Both the position numbers and the translations under genes were made by a program. A DNA stretch of 64,000 nt, from the NCBI RefSeq assembly GCF_020405225.1, contig NZ_CP084472.1:2852001-2916000 (forward strand). The letters are read 5' to 3'. The first letter of the stretch is position 1. Each line of letters begins with the position of its first letter. This stretch comes from Natrinema sp. DC36. Its GTDB lineage: Archaea; Halobacteriota; Halobacteria; Halobacteriales; Natrialbaceae. This document shows, in pieces, positions 1-8,916 of this stretch. The notes below the pieces were generated by a model, which saw only the letters and a list, made by a program, of their open reading frames with translations, had not been told where the DNA came from and did not search any database.

Positions 1-168
1 GAGCTCGAGGACGCCCTGTCGACGCTCAAGGCGGACGACCTGATCGTCGTCGAATCGGGGTCGGAAACGGTGATCAAGCCCGCCGAGCGGGTAGTCCCCG
101 ACCAGAGCGCCGGCGAGGACGACGAGCAGTCGATCGGGGAGTGGCTGCGCGAGCGGCTGCCTTTTTGA
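1..168 (+). CDS. C-terminal end of an unrecognised haloarchaeal protein (possibly DUF5796 family)
   Basis: The window opens inside a reading frame that runs 55 codons to a TGA at 166-168. The visible end is acidic, contains VIKPAERVVPD and closes with IGEWLRERLPF. Codon use matches the neighbouring genes, so this looks like a real C-terminus. From memory it resembles the DUF5796 family, which often lies beside the YgfZ-like gene, but the fragment is too short to be sure and no function can be given. The next gene starts 39 bases downstream on the same strand, so the two could be co-transcribed. Confidence 0.6.
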   Translation, partial: ELEDALSTLKADDLIVVESGSETVIKPAERVVPDQSAGEDDEQSIGEWLRERLPF

Positions 169-207
169 ATCGAAACGCCTGAGAGGGTCAGTCCCCAGTG
201 AGTACGC

Positions 208-1299
208 ATGAGTATCATCGAGTCGATCCACGAGGATCACGGGGCGACGTTCGGCGAGCGCGCCGACCGACGGATCGTCGAACACTACGGGCGACCCGAG
301 CGAACCCATCGCGCGGTCCGCAACGGCGTCGGCCTACTCGAGTTCGCCTACGGCGTGGTCGTCGTCGAGGGCGGGGACCGCGTCGAGTACGTCGATAACG
401 TCGTGTCGAATCGCGTCCCCGCGGAAGACGGGCAGGGCTGTTACGCGCTCGTGCTCGATCCCCAGGGCGGGATCGACGTGGAACTGTACGTCTACAACGC
501 GGGCGAACGGCTGCTACTCTTCACGCAGCCCGAGGCCGCCGAACCGCTCGCCGAGGAGTGGGGCGAGAAGGTGTTCATTCAGGACGTCGACATTCGGGTC
601 GCGACGGACGACTATGCGGTCTTCGGGATCCACGGGCCACACGCCACCGAAAAGATCGCGAGCGTGCTCAACGGTGCCGGCTCGCCCGACGAACGCTACT
701 CCTTCGTCCGCGGGACGATGGGCGACGAGGGGGTCTCCGTCATCCGGACCGACGCGCTCACCGGCGAGGAGAGCTACGAAGTGATCTGCGCCGCAGACGA
801 CGCCGCAGCCGTCCACGACACGCTGCTCAATCAGGGGCTCAATGCCGCCCCCTTCGGCTATCGCACCTTCGAGAGCCTCGCGCTCGAGGCCGGCTCGCCG
901 CTCTTTCACACCGAACTCGAGGGGACGCTCCCGAACGTGCTCGGCCTGCGAAACGCGCTCGACTTCGAGAAGGGGTGTTACGTCGGGCAGGAGGTCGTCT
1001 CGCGCGTGGAGAACCGCGGCCAGCCGAGCCGACGGCTCGTCGGATTGACCTTGGCGGGCGAGGCCGTCCCCGAATCCGGCGCGGCAGTCTTCGCCGGCGA
1101 CGCGTCGGTCGGCGAGGTGACCCGCGCGGGCGAGAGCCCGATGCTCGGGGACGTCATCGCGCTCGCGATCGTCGACTACGGGCTCGAGGCAGACGAGCTG
1201 ACGGTTCGAGTCGGCGGCGAAGAAGTCGATGCGACCCTGACCAACCTGCCCTTCGTCGACGGCTCGGATCGGTCGGATCGGCTGCCCGAGTATCTGTAG
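208..1299 (+). CDS. ygfZ: Folate-binding YgfZ/GcvT-like aminomethyltransferase family protein
   Basis: This is a 363-residue protein of the GcvT/YgfZ superfamily. The diagnostic signature KGCYVGQEVVSR is intact near residue 250; in YgfZ proteins this Cys-containing K-G-C-Y-x-G-Q-E motif marks the folate-binding, Fe-S-cluster-maintenance branch, whereas true glycine-cleavage T proteins lack the Cys. The family binds tetrahydrofolate and supports assembly or repair of certain Fe-S enzymes. There are no glycine-cleavage genes (gcvH, gcvP) next to it, which supports the YgfZ rather than the GcvT role. The start at 208 (MSIIESIHEDHG) fits the family length; another frame opening at 198 is a shadow. 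Confidence 0.85.
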   Translation: MSIIESIHEDHGATFGERADRRIVEHYGRPERTHRAVRNGVGLLEFAYGVVVVEGGDRVEYVDNVVSNRVPAEDGQGCYALVLDPQGGIDVELYVYNAGERLLLFTQPEAAEPLAEEWGEKVFIQDVDIRVATDDYAVFGIHGPHATEKIASVLNGAGSPDERYSFVRGTMGDEGVSVIRTDALTGEESYEVICAADDAAAVHDTLLNQGLNAAPFGYRTFESLALEAGSPLFHTELEGTLPNVLGLRNALDFEKGCYVGQEVVSRVENRGQPSRRLVGLTLAGEAVPESGAAVFAGDASVGEVTRAGESPMLGDVIALAIVDYGLEADELTVRVGGEEVDATLTNLPFVDGSDRSDRLPEYL

Positions 1300-1364
1300 C
1301 TCGGTCGCGCTGCCGCGACTCGTTCAGTATTCGCTTCGAGGACGCCGCGACTGGTACCCCGAAA

Positions 1365-2180
1365 TCAGTGCCCCGGATCCTTGATCTGGGGTAACCCCGC
1401 CGTCACCAGTCGGCGAAGCAGGACGACGATCCCGTTCTCGAGGCCGCGGGCGAAGACGGCTTGCTCTTTCGTCTTGCCGCCGGGCGTGTTCGGATAGTAC
1501 GACCCGATCAGGAGCGTCTCGCGGTCGACGAGTAGTATGCGACTGATCGCGACTTCGTTATCGCTCGCGGAGCCGGTAAGCCAGTCGAGACCGGTTTCGA
1601 ACACGCGGGTCGTCGAGGTCTCGGCACCGAGCGTCTCGGTAATCGTTTCCGTCTGTCCGCCCAGGACGACCGAGATGTCGTTCTGTGCCGCCGTCTGCAA
1701 GCTCTCGAGGAGCGTCTCGGACAGAATGTCTTCGTCGACGACGAGGAACGCGATCTCGGACTCCGCCTCCCTGATCAGGTCGATCGTCCGTGATTCGATC
1801 GCGTCGTGGCCGGTCAGTGACCAGACCTCCTGAATGTGGTCGTTCTCTTCGATGTCTTTCACTTCCGTGTTCTCGAGATGCGTCTCGAGGGTCGCGATCC
1901 GATCCTCGTACTTCTGTCGCAGAGTCTGTGTCGCCTCTTCGATTCCGACGGCGCGGTACACCTGCGGACTCGTGTGTTGTACTTCGACCAGGCCCTGGGA
2001 CTCGAGGACGCGAATCGCATCGTACACTCTCGTCCGCGGGACCTCGGAGATCTCGTGAATGTCCTTCGCCGTCCCGTTCGGCAGTTTGTTCAACGCTATA
2101 AAACAGCGCGCTTCGTACTCCTGGAGCCCGAGGTCCTGTAACAGGCTAATCGCTTCTTGTGATGTGTCGTTTGTTGTCAT
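1365..2180 (-). CDS. TrmB-family winged-helix transcriptional regulator
   Basis: A 271-residue protein. Residues ~5-80 form a TrmB-type winged helix (LLQDLGLQEYEARCFIALN, then SEVPRTRVYDAIRVLESQGLVEV), the typical haloarchaeal sugar- or metabolism-responsive N-terminal domain. A predicted coiled-coil segment (residues ~90-115) follows, then a C-terminal domain resembling the phospholipase-D-like TrmB effector region. The ATG at 2180 (MTTNDTSQ) was chosen because the frame extension upstream to 2279 is Cys-rich and unlike a haloarchaeal N-terminus. The effector is unknown and no metabolic operon lies directly beside it, so its targets cannot be named. Confidence 0.85.
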   Translation of the reverse strand: MTTNDTSQEAISLLQDLGLQEYEARCFIALNKLPNGTAKDIHEISEVPRTRVYDAIRVLESQGLVEVQHTSPQVYRAVGIEEATQTLRQKYEDRIATLETHLENTEVKDIEENDHIQEVWSLTGHDAIESRTIDLIREAESEIAFLVVDEDILSETLLESLQTAAQNDISVVLGGQTETITETLGAETSTTRVFETGLDWLTGSASDNEVAISRILLVDRETLLIGSYYPNTPGGKTKEQAVFARGLENGIVVLLRRLVTAGLPQIKDPGH

Positions 2181-2570
2181 GGCCCAACCACGAATTCGGT
2201 GTTCCGAACATGCGGAGTAGAGCGCGCGGGTGCAAAAGCATTCGTGTCGAAATTCGGCGCCTCCTGTTATATTTCTCACAGACGAGCTCGAGAAATACAG
2301 ATTTCACTCGGATCATCACACAAGCTACTTAGCGGCACGGTCAATAGGGAGGAATGGCGAGTCCTGTTAGGCCCAACCACGCGGGACTCGCCGGTTCAAA
2401 CCGTCCGATAGCGGCCGCGAAACCGATTGGGTGTTCTGAGGCTTCTGTTTGTCCGAGCTGTTCAACTCGCTCGACGATCGATGCAGCGTCATCGAGCGCC
2501 GTCGGAACGGTGGTGAGAGCGGTCGCTGCCGGAAGTGAGATACCGATCGAGTTATTGGCAGGTGGACCGC
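2181..2570. other. Intergenic region with one strong hairpin, no convincing gene
   Basis: This 390-base gap lies between two minus-strand regulators. I see no reading frame with haloarchaeal codon bias. A perfect 9-bp inverted repeat (GGCGAGTCC at 2356-2364 with GGACTCGCC at 2384-2392) is followed by GGTTCAAACC. This recalls the variable and T-arm end of a tRNA, but the rest of a tRNA cannot be folded around it. The AT-rich part near 2265-2280 may carry the promoter of the TrmB-type gene. Confidence 0.5.
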
Positions 2571-2888
2571 TTATCGCGACTCGAACGCCACCACTGTCTG
2601 GTGATCGCTGAGTTGCTCCAGGATCGGGCGGACGTCCGAAAAGCGAGGTCCCGTTTCCACGGTGTCAGTGCCGGTATTCCAGTCGATGAGGTCGTAATCG
2701 TCTAATTTCGGGAGGTGAACGTGGGTGAGTTCGATGCCGGCCGCGGCCCGGCCAGCGCTCGCATCCGGAGACGCGTCGATAGCGACCGGTAACTCCCCGT
2801 GCCTGCTCTGATCGACGAGATCGAACAGTATCCGTCGTCGGTGTTCGTTCGCTAACGCGTCGAACAACTCATTAGTTGACTGTGACAT
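2571..2888 (-). CDS. ArsR-like winged-helix protein (DUF7344-type)
   Basis: A 105-residue protein with a single winged-helix domain. It opens with ELFDALANEHRRRILFDLV, the usual haloarchaeal helix for this group, and continues with a recognition segment ending THVHLPKLDDYDLIDWN, then an acidic wing and a short tail. Proteins of this type (DUF7344, from memory) are numerous in haloarchaea and are presumed DNA-binding regulators with unknown ligands. The frame begins with ATG directly after an AT-containing spacer. Nothing in its surroundings identifies a target. Confidence 0.75.
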   Translation of the reverse strand: MSQSTNELFDALANEHRRRILFDLVDQSRHGELPVAIDASPDASAGRAAAGIELTHVHLPKLDDYDLIDWNTGTDTVETGPRFSDVRPILEQLSDHQTVVAFESR

Positions 2889-3038
2889 ACCACGGGTTGT
2901 ACAGTCCCGTCTCCATCAATACGCAGCATTTTCACTCTGCAGTTCCGTGTTGATTAACTGAGTGAACGAGCGTACTCGACCGGGCCAGGCTCGTCTCCTC
3001 CTTGTCGAGTATCGACCGGCGCGCGTTCGGAGCTACTG

Positions 3039-3046
3039 TTATATAG
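3039..3046 (+). promoter_or_regulatory. TATA box for the E1-alpha gene
   Basis: The sequence TTATATAG is centred about 25 bases before the ATG at 3068. This is the archaeal TATA-to-start distance and implies a leaderless or nearly leaderless transcript. Confidence 0.6.
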
Positions 3047-3067
3047 GGGGAAACCAAGGAACAATCC

Positions 3068-4195
3068 ATGTCAGGAGACGTCCTCGAGCCTGCTCTCCTC
3101 GAGCGGGACCCGGACGATCGGATCCGAATCCTCGACGCCGACGGGACCGTCGTCGCTCCCGGACTAGAACCCGACCTCGAGCCGGAGACTCTGCGGTCGA
3201 TGTACCGGGACATGCGGTTTTCCCGGCGGTTCGACGAGCGGATGATCAGCCTCCAGCGGCAGGGTCGACTGGGGACGTACTCCTCGCTGGCCGGCCAGGA
3301 AGGGTCTCAGATCGGCTCGACGTACGCGCTGGCTGACGACGACCTGCTCTCCTTTCAGTACCGGGAACACGGCACGCTGGCCGCGCGAGGGCTCCCCTGG
3401 GAGTACCTGCTGTACTGGATGGGCCACGAGGACGGCAACGCCGCGCTGGCGGACATCGAGGTCTTTCCGCTGAACATCTCGATCGCCGGCCACCTTCCGC
3501 ACGCGGTGGGCTGGGCGTGGGCGGCGAAGCTGAACGGCGACGAGCGCGTGGGTGTCGTCCACTTCGGCGACGGGTCGACCTCCGAAGGCGACTTCCACGA
3601 GGCGATGAACTTCGCGGGCGTGTTCGACACGCCGACGGTCTTTTTCTGCAACAACAACCAGTGGGCCATTTCGGTCCCGCGCGAACGACAGACCGCGAGC
3701 GCGACGATCGCCCAAAAGGCCCGCGCCTACGGCTTCGCAGGCGTTCAGGTTGATGGCATGGACCCGCTCGCAACCTACGTCGTCACGGCCGCTGCGCGGA
3801 AGAACGCGCTCGAGGCCGACGGCGACCGGTTGCGACCGACGCTGATCGAGGCGGTGCAGTACCGCTACGGCGCGCACACGACGGCGGACGATCCCAGCGT
3901 CTACCGGGACGACGAGGAGGTCGAGCGCTGGCGCGAACGCGATCCGATCGACCGGTTCGAGGCGTACCTGCGGAACGACGGTGTCCTCGACGACGACCGA
4001 ATTGACGCGATCGAGACCGAGATCGAAGAGACGCTCGCGACGCTGGTCGAGCGCGCCGAAGGCGTCGACGGGGATCCCAGTGAGATGTTCGAGTACACGT
4101 ACGCGGAGCGGACCCCGCGACTCGAGGACCAACGAGACTACCTCGCCGACCTGCGGGAGCGCCACGGCGACGAGGCGTTACTCGAGGACGAGTAA
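3068..4195 (+). CDS. pdhA: Thiamine-diphosphate-dependent 2-oxoacid dehydrogenase E1 component, alpha subunit
   Basis: A 375-residue E1-alpha protein of the pyruvate/branched-chain 2-oxoacid dehydrogenase family. The thiamine-diphosphate motif is clear: HFGDGSTSEGDFHEAMNFA followed ~25 residues later by CNNNQWAIS (GDG ... NN spacing). The substrate-side motif AGQEGSQIGSTYAL and the H-rich ISIAGHLPHAVGWAWA region are also present. E1-alpha normally works as an alpha2beta2 heterotetramer with E1-beta, E2 and E3, but none of these genes lies next to it; the following gene encodes an unrelated membrane protein. It may use a beta subunit encoded elsewhere. Whether pyruvate or branched-chain oxoacids are the substrate cannot be told from sequence. 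A TATA box just upstream suggests its own promoter. Confidence 0.85.
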   Translation: MSGDVLEPALLERDPDDRIRILDADGTVVAPGLEPDLEPETLRSMYRDMRFSRRFDERMISLQRQGRLGTYSSLAGQEGSQIGSTYALADDDLLSFQYREHGTLAARGLPWEYLLYWMGHEDGNAALADIEVFPLNISIAGHLPHAVGWAWAAKLNGDERVGVVHFGDGSTSEGDFHEAMNFAGVFDTPTVFFCNNNQWAISVPRERQTASATIAQKARAYGFAGVQVDGMDPLATYVVTAAARKNALEADGDRLRPTLIEAVQYRYGAHTTADDPSVYRDDEEVERWRERDPIDRFEAYLRNDGVLDDDRIDAIETEIEETLATLVERAEGVDGDPSEMFEYTYAERTPRLEDQRDYLADLRERHGDEALLEDE

Positions 4196-4272
4196 GTCCC
4201 GTGACAGGCGTATAAAGCCGGTCGTTGGACAGGCGAACGACTATCCGATCATCGTGTCGAGGTGCAGTCGAT

Positions 4273-4776
4273 ATGCAACTCGAGCAGCCGTCCCGGGGTG
4301 CGACATCGACCTGGAGCGGCACGGTGCCGAGCGCGGTTGACGCGCGCGTGCTCGGATTGATCGTCGTGACGGCCGCGCTCGCGGCGTCGATAAACGTGCC
4401 CTACGGCGGCCTCCCGATGGCGGCCGCCGCGTTCGTCGTGCTCGCGAGCAGCGGTGTCGCGCTTCACCTGCTCGGCGAACGAAAGCTCCGCCGGATTACC
4501 GACGAACTCGTCGAAAAGTGGGTCGCAGCCGGCGGGCAGGTCGACGACGTGACCCGATCGTCGAACGGGATGCGGACGGAGTGGCGGGTCCACACCCCCG
4601 ACGGCGAGATCGTCATCGGCGGCATCGCACTCGTCCCGATCGCCCGGTTGGCAGTCGAGTGGCAGGGAATCGGCGACACGATGGCCGCCAGCGAGGCCGA
4701 AGCGGACATCGATCGCCTCGCCGAGAGCCTCTACCGAGAGATCTTCGAGATCGGGGACGCGACCCAGCAGACGTAA
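4273..4776 (+). CDS. Hypothetical two-helix membrane protein
   Basis: A 167-residue protein when started at the ATG at 4273 (MQLEQPSRGATSTW). Two hydrophobic helices (VLGLIVVTAALAASI and MAAAAFVVLASSGVAL) are joined by a short polar turn. A cytoplasm-facing domain follows, with NGMRTEWRVHTPDGEIVIGG near its centre and an acidic C-terminus. No enzyme motif is visible. The frame is open further upstream, but that region encodes no plausible N-terminus. It follows the E1-alpha gene by 77 bases on the same strand. Confidence 0.6.
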   Translation: MQLEQPSRGATSTWSGTVPSAVDARVLGLIVVTAALAASINVPYGGLPMAAAAFVVLASSGVALHLLGERKLRRITDELVEKWVAAGGQVDDVTRSSNGMRTEWRVHTPDGEIVIGGIALVPIARLAVEWQGIGDTMAASEAEADIDRLAESLYREIFEIGDATQQT

Positions 4777-4818
4777 CACCGCGCTCTCGACGTTTCCTCC
4801 CCGCGGGACCGGGGGTCT

Positions 4819-5337
4819 TCATTCGAACAGTTCCTCGTGGCGCTGGGCCAGGTTCGTGTAGTCACCCGAGGAAAACTCCTCGAGGATCTCCGCCGCGTCG
4901 ATCCCCGTCTCCGCGAGCGGCGTGATCTCCGCCGGAACGCCGCGGACGAACGACTCGGGCGGGATCGAGTAGCCGTCGGGAATGACGGTCCCCGCGGCGA
5001 CGATGCTCCCGCTGCCGATCGTGACGTCGGAGTTGAGCGTCGCGTTGAACCCGACCAGCGCCCGTTCCTCGACGGTCGTTTCGTTGAGCACGGCACCGTG
5101 TCCGACCATGACCTCGGCCTCGAGCCGTGACGCGTGAATCGTGGCGTTGTCGCCGACGTGCGTCTCCCGACCGATGTGGACGGGGCCGATGTCTCCTCGA
5201 AGGACGACGCCGGGCCAGACGCTCGCGTCCGCTTCGACTCGGACGTCGCCGACGAGGGTCGCCTCACTGCTCACCCGTGCCCCGTCGTCGATCGTCGGCC
5301 GCTCCCCTTCGAATTCGTAGCGTCTGCTGTCGACCAT
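4819..5337 (-). CDS. Gamma-carbonic-anhydrase-like hexapeptide-repeat protein with incomplete zinc site
   Basis: A 172-residue left-handed beta-helix protein. The R-G-D of the family is kept (LRGDIGPVHIG, residues 47-57), as are repeated hexapeptides such as IGRETHVGD and VTIGSGSIVAAG. In gamma-carbonic anhydrases three His bind zinc. Here His68 (ATIHAS) and His80 (MVGHGAVL) are in place, but the third position, five residues later, is Asn85. The catalytic Gln before the first His is also not evident. It may therefore be a non-hydrating member of the trimeric gamma-CA/acetyltransferase-like family. The ATG at 5337 gives the normal family length. Confidence 0.8.
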   Translation of the reverse strand: MVDSRRYEFEGERPTIDDGARVSSEATLVGDVRVEADASVWPGVVLRGDIGPVHIGRETHVGDNATIHASRLEAEVMVGHGAVLNETTVEERALVGFNATLNSDVTIGSGSIVAAGTVIPDGYSIPPESFVRGVPAEITPLAETGIDAAEILEEFSSGDYTNLAQRHEELFE

Positions 5338-5500
5338 GGGTGAACGAACCACGATCGGACGGATAATACCGCATCCCGCCGCTCGTGACAGTCTCCCTCG
5401 AGTCGAACTACACCTGAACGAAATCGAAGGGAGCGGTCGCGCAACTCGTGAAACCGACTGATACCATTCAGAACCATTCAGTGGTTTGCAAGGCCATCGC

Positions 5501-5507
5501 TTATACC
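5501..5507 (+). promoter_or_regulatory. TATA box for the phasin-like gene
   Basis: TTATACC lies 30 bases before the ATG at 5537, the expected archaeal position. A direct repeat of CATTCAGAACCATTCAG lies just upstream (5464-5480) and could be an activator site. This is inference only. Confidence 0.45.
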
Positions 5508-5536
5508 GTATCGAACCGGACGGCTAGTCGAAGACA

Positions 5537-6382
5537 ATGAGTCAATCAGAATCCCCCATCCGAGCGATGTTCGACGCGCAGCGAACCGCGGTCAAACAGA
5601 GCCAGCAGCTGTTCAAGCAGGGAATGGCCACGCAGCGAAACGTCGACACGATGGCCCTCACCGGGATCAAAGGCCAGAAGTCGCTTCAGCGCCAGCAACT
5701 CGAGCTCGCGCAGGCGGCGACCCACGGCTATCTCAGTGCAACGGCGGCGATGCTACCGAGCGACGACGCCCCCGAGGCCCACCGGACCATCGACGAGACC
5801 TTCGAGCAGCTGAAATCGACCCACGCGGAGTTCTACGACGCACTCGAGCGCGAACTCGAGCGAGACGTCGACTCCGCGAACGAGCTTTCCGAAGAGTTCG
5901 TCGACGCGCTCGACGAGCAGACCGACCAGTTCCTCGAAATCACGCGCTCCGTCGAGGACCAGACGGTCCAGAACGTCGACGAGTTTTCGGGACAGCTCCG
6001 CGAGCAACTCGAGCGGACCCAGGAGCTACAGGATCAACTCGAGGACCAGCTCGAGGAACAGACCGGCGGCGTCGAGGAACTCCTCGAGCAGCAGGCCGAC
6101 CAGATCGAGCAGTTCCAGCAGCAACTCGAAGCACAGACCGAGGCGGTCACCCAGCAGATTCCGGTTCAGGGGGGCGACGAGCCGCACACGAAGATCGAAA
6201 CCGATCCGGAGCACACCCTCGAGTCCGTCGAGGGAATCGACGCGGACGTCCGCGAACAGCTCTCGGAGGCCGGCATCGTGACGATCGACGACCTCACGCG
6301 CGCCAGTGCCGGGGCCGTCGCCGAGGCCGCCGATATCTCGGAGAGCCAGGCCGAGGAGTGGATCGAGCAGGCCGAGGCCTGA
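5537..6382 (+). CDS. Phasin-like coiled-coil protein with C-terminal helix-hairpin-helix domain
   Basis: A 281-residue, strongly acidic and Gln-rich protein. Residues ~5-100 form a phasin-like helical region (FDAQRTAVKQSQQLFKQGM). Residues ~100-200 are a continuous coiled coil with heptads such as LQDQLEDQLEEQ. Residues ~225-280 make a helix-hairpin-helix domain (SVEGIDADVREQLSEAGI, then ITIDDLTRAS-type turns and ISESQAEEWIEQA). Phasins coat polyhydroxyalkanoate granules, but there are no PHA synthase genes here. The same N-terminal motif recurs at the C-terminus of the protein at 25529-27376, so the two are paralogues within one window. Role otherwise unknown. Confidence 0.7.
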   Translation: MSQSESPIRAMFDAQRTAVKQSQQLFKQGMATQRNVDTMALTGIKGQKSLQRQQLELAQAATHGYLSATAAMLPSDDAPEAHRTIDETFEQLKSTHAEFYDALERELERDVDSANELSEEFVDALDEQTDQFLEITRSVEDQTVQNVDEFSGQLREQLERTQELQDQLEDQLEEQTGGVEELLEQQADQIEQFQQQLEAQTEAVTQQIPVQGGDEPHTKIETDPEHTLESVEGIDADVREQLSEAGIVTIDDLTRASAGAVAEAADISESQAEEWIEQAEA

Positions 6383-6447
6383 ACGCGGTTACAGGATCTA
6401 ACTGCGCCACACTGGCACTCGAGCGATCGTACTAGGTTCTCCGCGGT

Positions 6448-6717
6448 TCAGGACTGTATCTTGTCGACGATCTCGCGCGCCTGCTCCTTCGCTTTGTCCT
6501 CGCCGACGTGTTTCTCGATCAGGACGCTGGTGACCTCCCAGTCGTCCTCCCCGTCGACCTTCCCGGTCCGGACCTCGCTGCCCTCGGAGACCGATTCCGC
6601 CGGCTGCTCCGCCCAGTCGGGCGTTCGGATCTCGTCGTACCGATCCGGATCGCGAAACCGAACGTGAGTGTAGTCGTCTTCCGTCTCTACCGCGTTGATA
6701 TCAGGCGTATCGGTCAT
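6448..6717 (-). CDS. Small conserved-type hypothetical protein (89 aa)
   Basis: An 89-residue acidic protein starting at the ATG at 6717 (MTDTPDINAVETEDDYTHVRF). It has one compact domain (RDPDRYDEIRTPDWAEQP ... VRTGKVDGEDDWEVTSVLIEK) and a basic-acidic C-terminal helix (DKAKEQAREIVDKIQS). Codon bias is typical of real haloarchaeal genes. I do not recognise a function. The longer upstream extension overlaps the divergent phosphoesterase gene region and is unlikely. Confidence 0.65.
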   Translation of the reverse strand: MTDTPDINAVETEDDYTHVRFRDPDRYDEIRTPDWAEQPAESVSEGSEVRTGKVDGEDDWEVTSVLIEKHVGEDKAKEQAREIVDKIQS

Positions 6718-6870
6718 ATATGGCTCTCTAACGCCAGCGAGTATACAATCTAACCCTGAATGTGCCCGGACGCCGCAGTCAGGGTAGCGATACCTGAACA
6801 CGTGCCTCGAGGCCCCGCGAGCCGGCACCCAGCCACGAACACTATCCGAATCGGCCTCCTCTGTGTTTCC

Positions 6871-7515
6871 ATGCTCGTCCTCGGCGACGCCCACGCGTCC
6901 GACCCCGACCGGTGTGAGATCCTGCTCGAACTCTATCGAACCCTCGAGCCCGACCGGGTGCTCCAGCTCGGCGACCTCGAGCGATACGACCTGCCGGCGC
7001 CGACGTGGTTCATCGCGGGCAACAACGAGGACTTCGACGTGATCGACGCGCTACGGGCCGGCGAGCGCCCCGCGGAAACGAACAACGTGCACCTCCTCGC
7101 GAGCACGGCGGCGACGGTCGACGGCCTTCGCGTGGCCGGCCTCTCGGGCAACTTCGCTCCCACGAGGTACGACCTGCCGCGAGACGAACTCGTCGGCGAG
7201 CGCCGGCGGCACTTCACCCACGAGGACGTCGACCGAGCCGCCGAGCTCGAGGACATAGACATCTTCCTCACGCACGAAGCGCCCCACGGCCTGCTGTCCT
7301 ACGGGTACGACCCCGGCTGTACGCACGTCGACGACCTGCTCGAGGCGCTCTCGCCCGACCTCTGTCTGGTCGGCCACCACCACCGCCATCGCGAAGCCGA
7401 GATCGGGGGGATCAGAGTCGTGAGTCTCGCGCCCGCCTGGGAGCGATACTACACGCTCGATCCCGAGACGCTGGCGCTCGAGAGCCACGAGCACGACCTG
7501 TCGGGAGGCGACTGA
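6871..7515 (+). CDS. Calcineurin-like metallophosphoesterase
   Basis: A 214-residue metal-dependent phosphoesterase. The five family blocks are visible: GDAHAS (Asp6, His8), QLGDLE (Asp35), AGNNED (Asn51-Asn52), FLTHEAPHG, and GHHHRHR. This is the small YfcE/MJ0936-like type usually hydrolysing phosphodiesters with Mn or Ni. The start at 6871 places the first metal-binding Asp at residue 6, as is normal; the frame is open upstream but lacks family sequence. Substrate unknown. Confidence 0.85.
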   Translation: MLVLGDAHASDPDRCEILLELYRTLEPDRVLQLGDLERYDLPAPTWFIAGNNEDFDVIDALRAGERPAETNNVHLLASTAATVDGLRVAGLSGNFAPTRYDLPRDELVGERRRHFTHEDVDRAAELEDIDIFLTHEAPHGLLSYGYDPGCTHVDDLLEALSPDLCLVGHHHRHREAEIGGIRVVSLAPAWERYYTLDPETLALESHEHDLSGGD

Positions 7516-7560
7516 AACCGTGCGAAAAGAGAAGAACTGACGCCGACGGCGGCGACCGTC

Positions 7561-8916
7561 TCAGAACGTCTCGAGGTAGCGGTCGAGTTCCCAGTCGGAG
7601 ACGTCGACGAGGTAGTCCTCGAACTCCTGGCGCTTTGCCTCGACGAACTTCGGTCCGACGTGGTCGCCGAGCGCGTTGTAGATCGCTTCGTCTTCCTCGA
7701 GGGCGTCGACTGCCTCGCCGAGGTTCGCCGGCAGCGTCTCGATGCCGTACTCCTCGCGTTTCGCTTCGTCGAACTCGTAGATGTTCTCGCGAACCGGGTC
7801 GGGACAGTCGAGGTCATTCTCGATGCCGTCGAGTCCGGCGTGGATCATGACGGCGAGTGCGAGGTAGGCGTTACAGGACGGATCCGGCGAGCGCAGTTCG
7901 ACGCGCGAGGCCGCAGGCGTTCGCGCCGCCGGCTTGCGGATCAGTGACGAGCGGTTGCGATCGGACCAGGCGACGTAGACCGGCGCCTCGTAGCCCGGCA
8001 CCAGTCGCTTATAGCTGTTGACCGTCGGGTTCGCGATCGCCGTGATCGCCGGCGCGTGCTCGAGGATACCGGCGGTAAACGCGTGGGCCTCGTCGCTCAG
8101 GTTGAACTCGTCGTCGTCGTCGTGGAACGCGTTCTCGCCGTCCTCGGTGAACAGGGAGAGGTGCGTGTGCATCCCCGAGCCGTTGATTCGCGGGATCGGC
8201 TTGGGCATGAACGTCGCGTGGAGATCGTGCTGTGCGGCGATGGCGCGGACGACGGTGCGGAAGGTGCCGACGTTGTCGGCCGTCGTCAGGGCGTCGTCGT
8301 AGGTGAAGTTGATCTCGTGTTGGCCCTCGGCGACCTCGTGGTGGCTCGCCTCCACCTCGAAGCCCATGTTCTCGAGGCCGTAGATGATGTCGCGTCGAAC
8401 GTCGCTCGCGAGGTCTTTCGGCGCGAGGTCGAAGTAGCCGCCGGCATCGTTGGTTTTGGTCGTCGCGCGGCCCTCCTCGTCCTCCTCGAAGAGGAAGAAC
8501 TCCGGTTCGGGCGCGGCGTTGACGGTATAGCCCATCTCGTTGGCGCGGTCGAGCGCGTTCTTGAGGACGCGGCGCGGGTCGCCCTCGAAGGGCTCGCCCG
8601 TGGAGGTGTCGTAGACGTCACAGATCATTCGGGCGGCCGCGCTCTCCTCTTTCTGTCGCCACGGGAGAACCGCGAACGTGTCCGGATCGGGCTTGAGCCG
8701 CATGTCCGACTCCTGAATGCGAACGAAGCCTTCGATAGAGGAACCGTCGAAGTAGATCCCTTCGGCGAACGCCTTCTCGGCCTGTCGGGCCGGCACGGAG
8801 ACGTTCTTGACCGTTCCCAGAATGTCGGTAAACTGCAGTCGGAGGAAGTCGACGTCTTGCTCCTCGATCTCGTCCAGTACCGCCTGTTCGGCGTCAGTGA
8901 GGTTTCCGCTTGTCAT
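7561..8916 (-). CDS. glnA: Glutamine synthetase type I
   Basis: A 451-residue glutamine synthetase that condenses glutamate and ammonia with ATP hydrolysis, the main ammonium-assimilation step. Clear family blocks are [17 protein letters not shown], the metal- and ATP-binding region around [27 protein letters not shown], and the arginine-rich [10 protein letters not shown] segment. The length is typical for an archaeal GSI-alpha enzyme, and no adenylylation tyrosine loop of the beta type is evident. It is transcribed divergently from an Lrp/AsnC regulator across a 126-base spacer. That arrangement, seen in other haloarchaea, suggests control by nitrogen or amino-acid status. Confidence 0.97.
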   Translation of the reverse strand: MTSGNLTDAEQAVLDEIEEQDVDFLRLQFTDILGTVKNVSVPARQAEKAFAEGIYFDGSSIEGFVRIQESDMRLKPDPDTFAVLPWRQKEESAAARMICDVYDTSTGEPFEGDPRRVLKNALDRANEMGYTVNAAPEPEFFLFEEDEEGRATTKTNDAGGYFDLAPKDLASDVRRDIIYGLENMGFEVEASHHEVAEGQHEINFTYDDALTTADNVGTFRTVVRAIAAQHDLHATFMPKPIPRINGSGMHTHLSLFTEDGENAFHDDDDEFNLSDEAHAFTAGILEHAPAITAIANPTVNSYKRLVPGYEAPVYVAWSDRNRSSLIRKPAARTPAASRVELRSPDPSCNAYLALAVMIHAGLDGIENDLDCPDPVRENIYEFDEAKREEYGIETLPANLGEAVDALEEDEAIYNALGDHVGPKFVEAKRQEFEDYLVDVSDWELDRYLETF

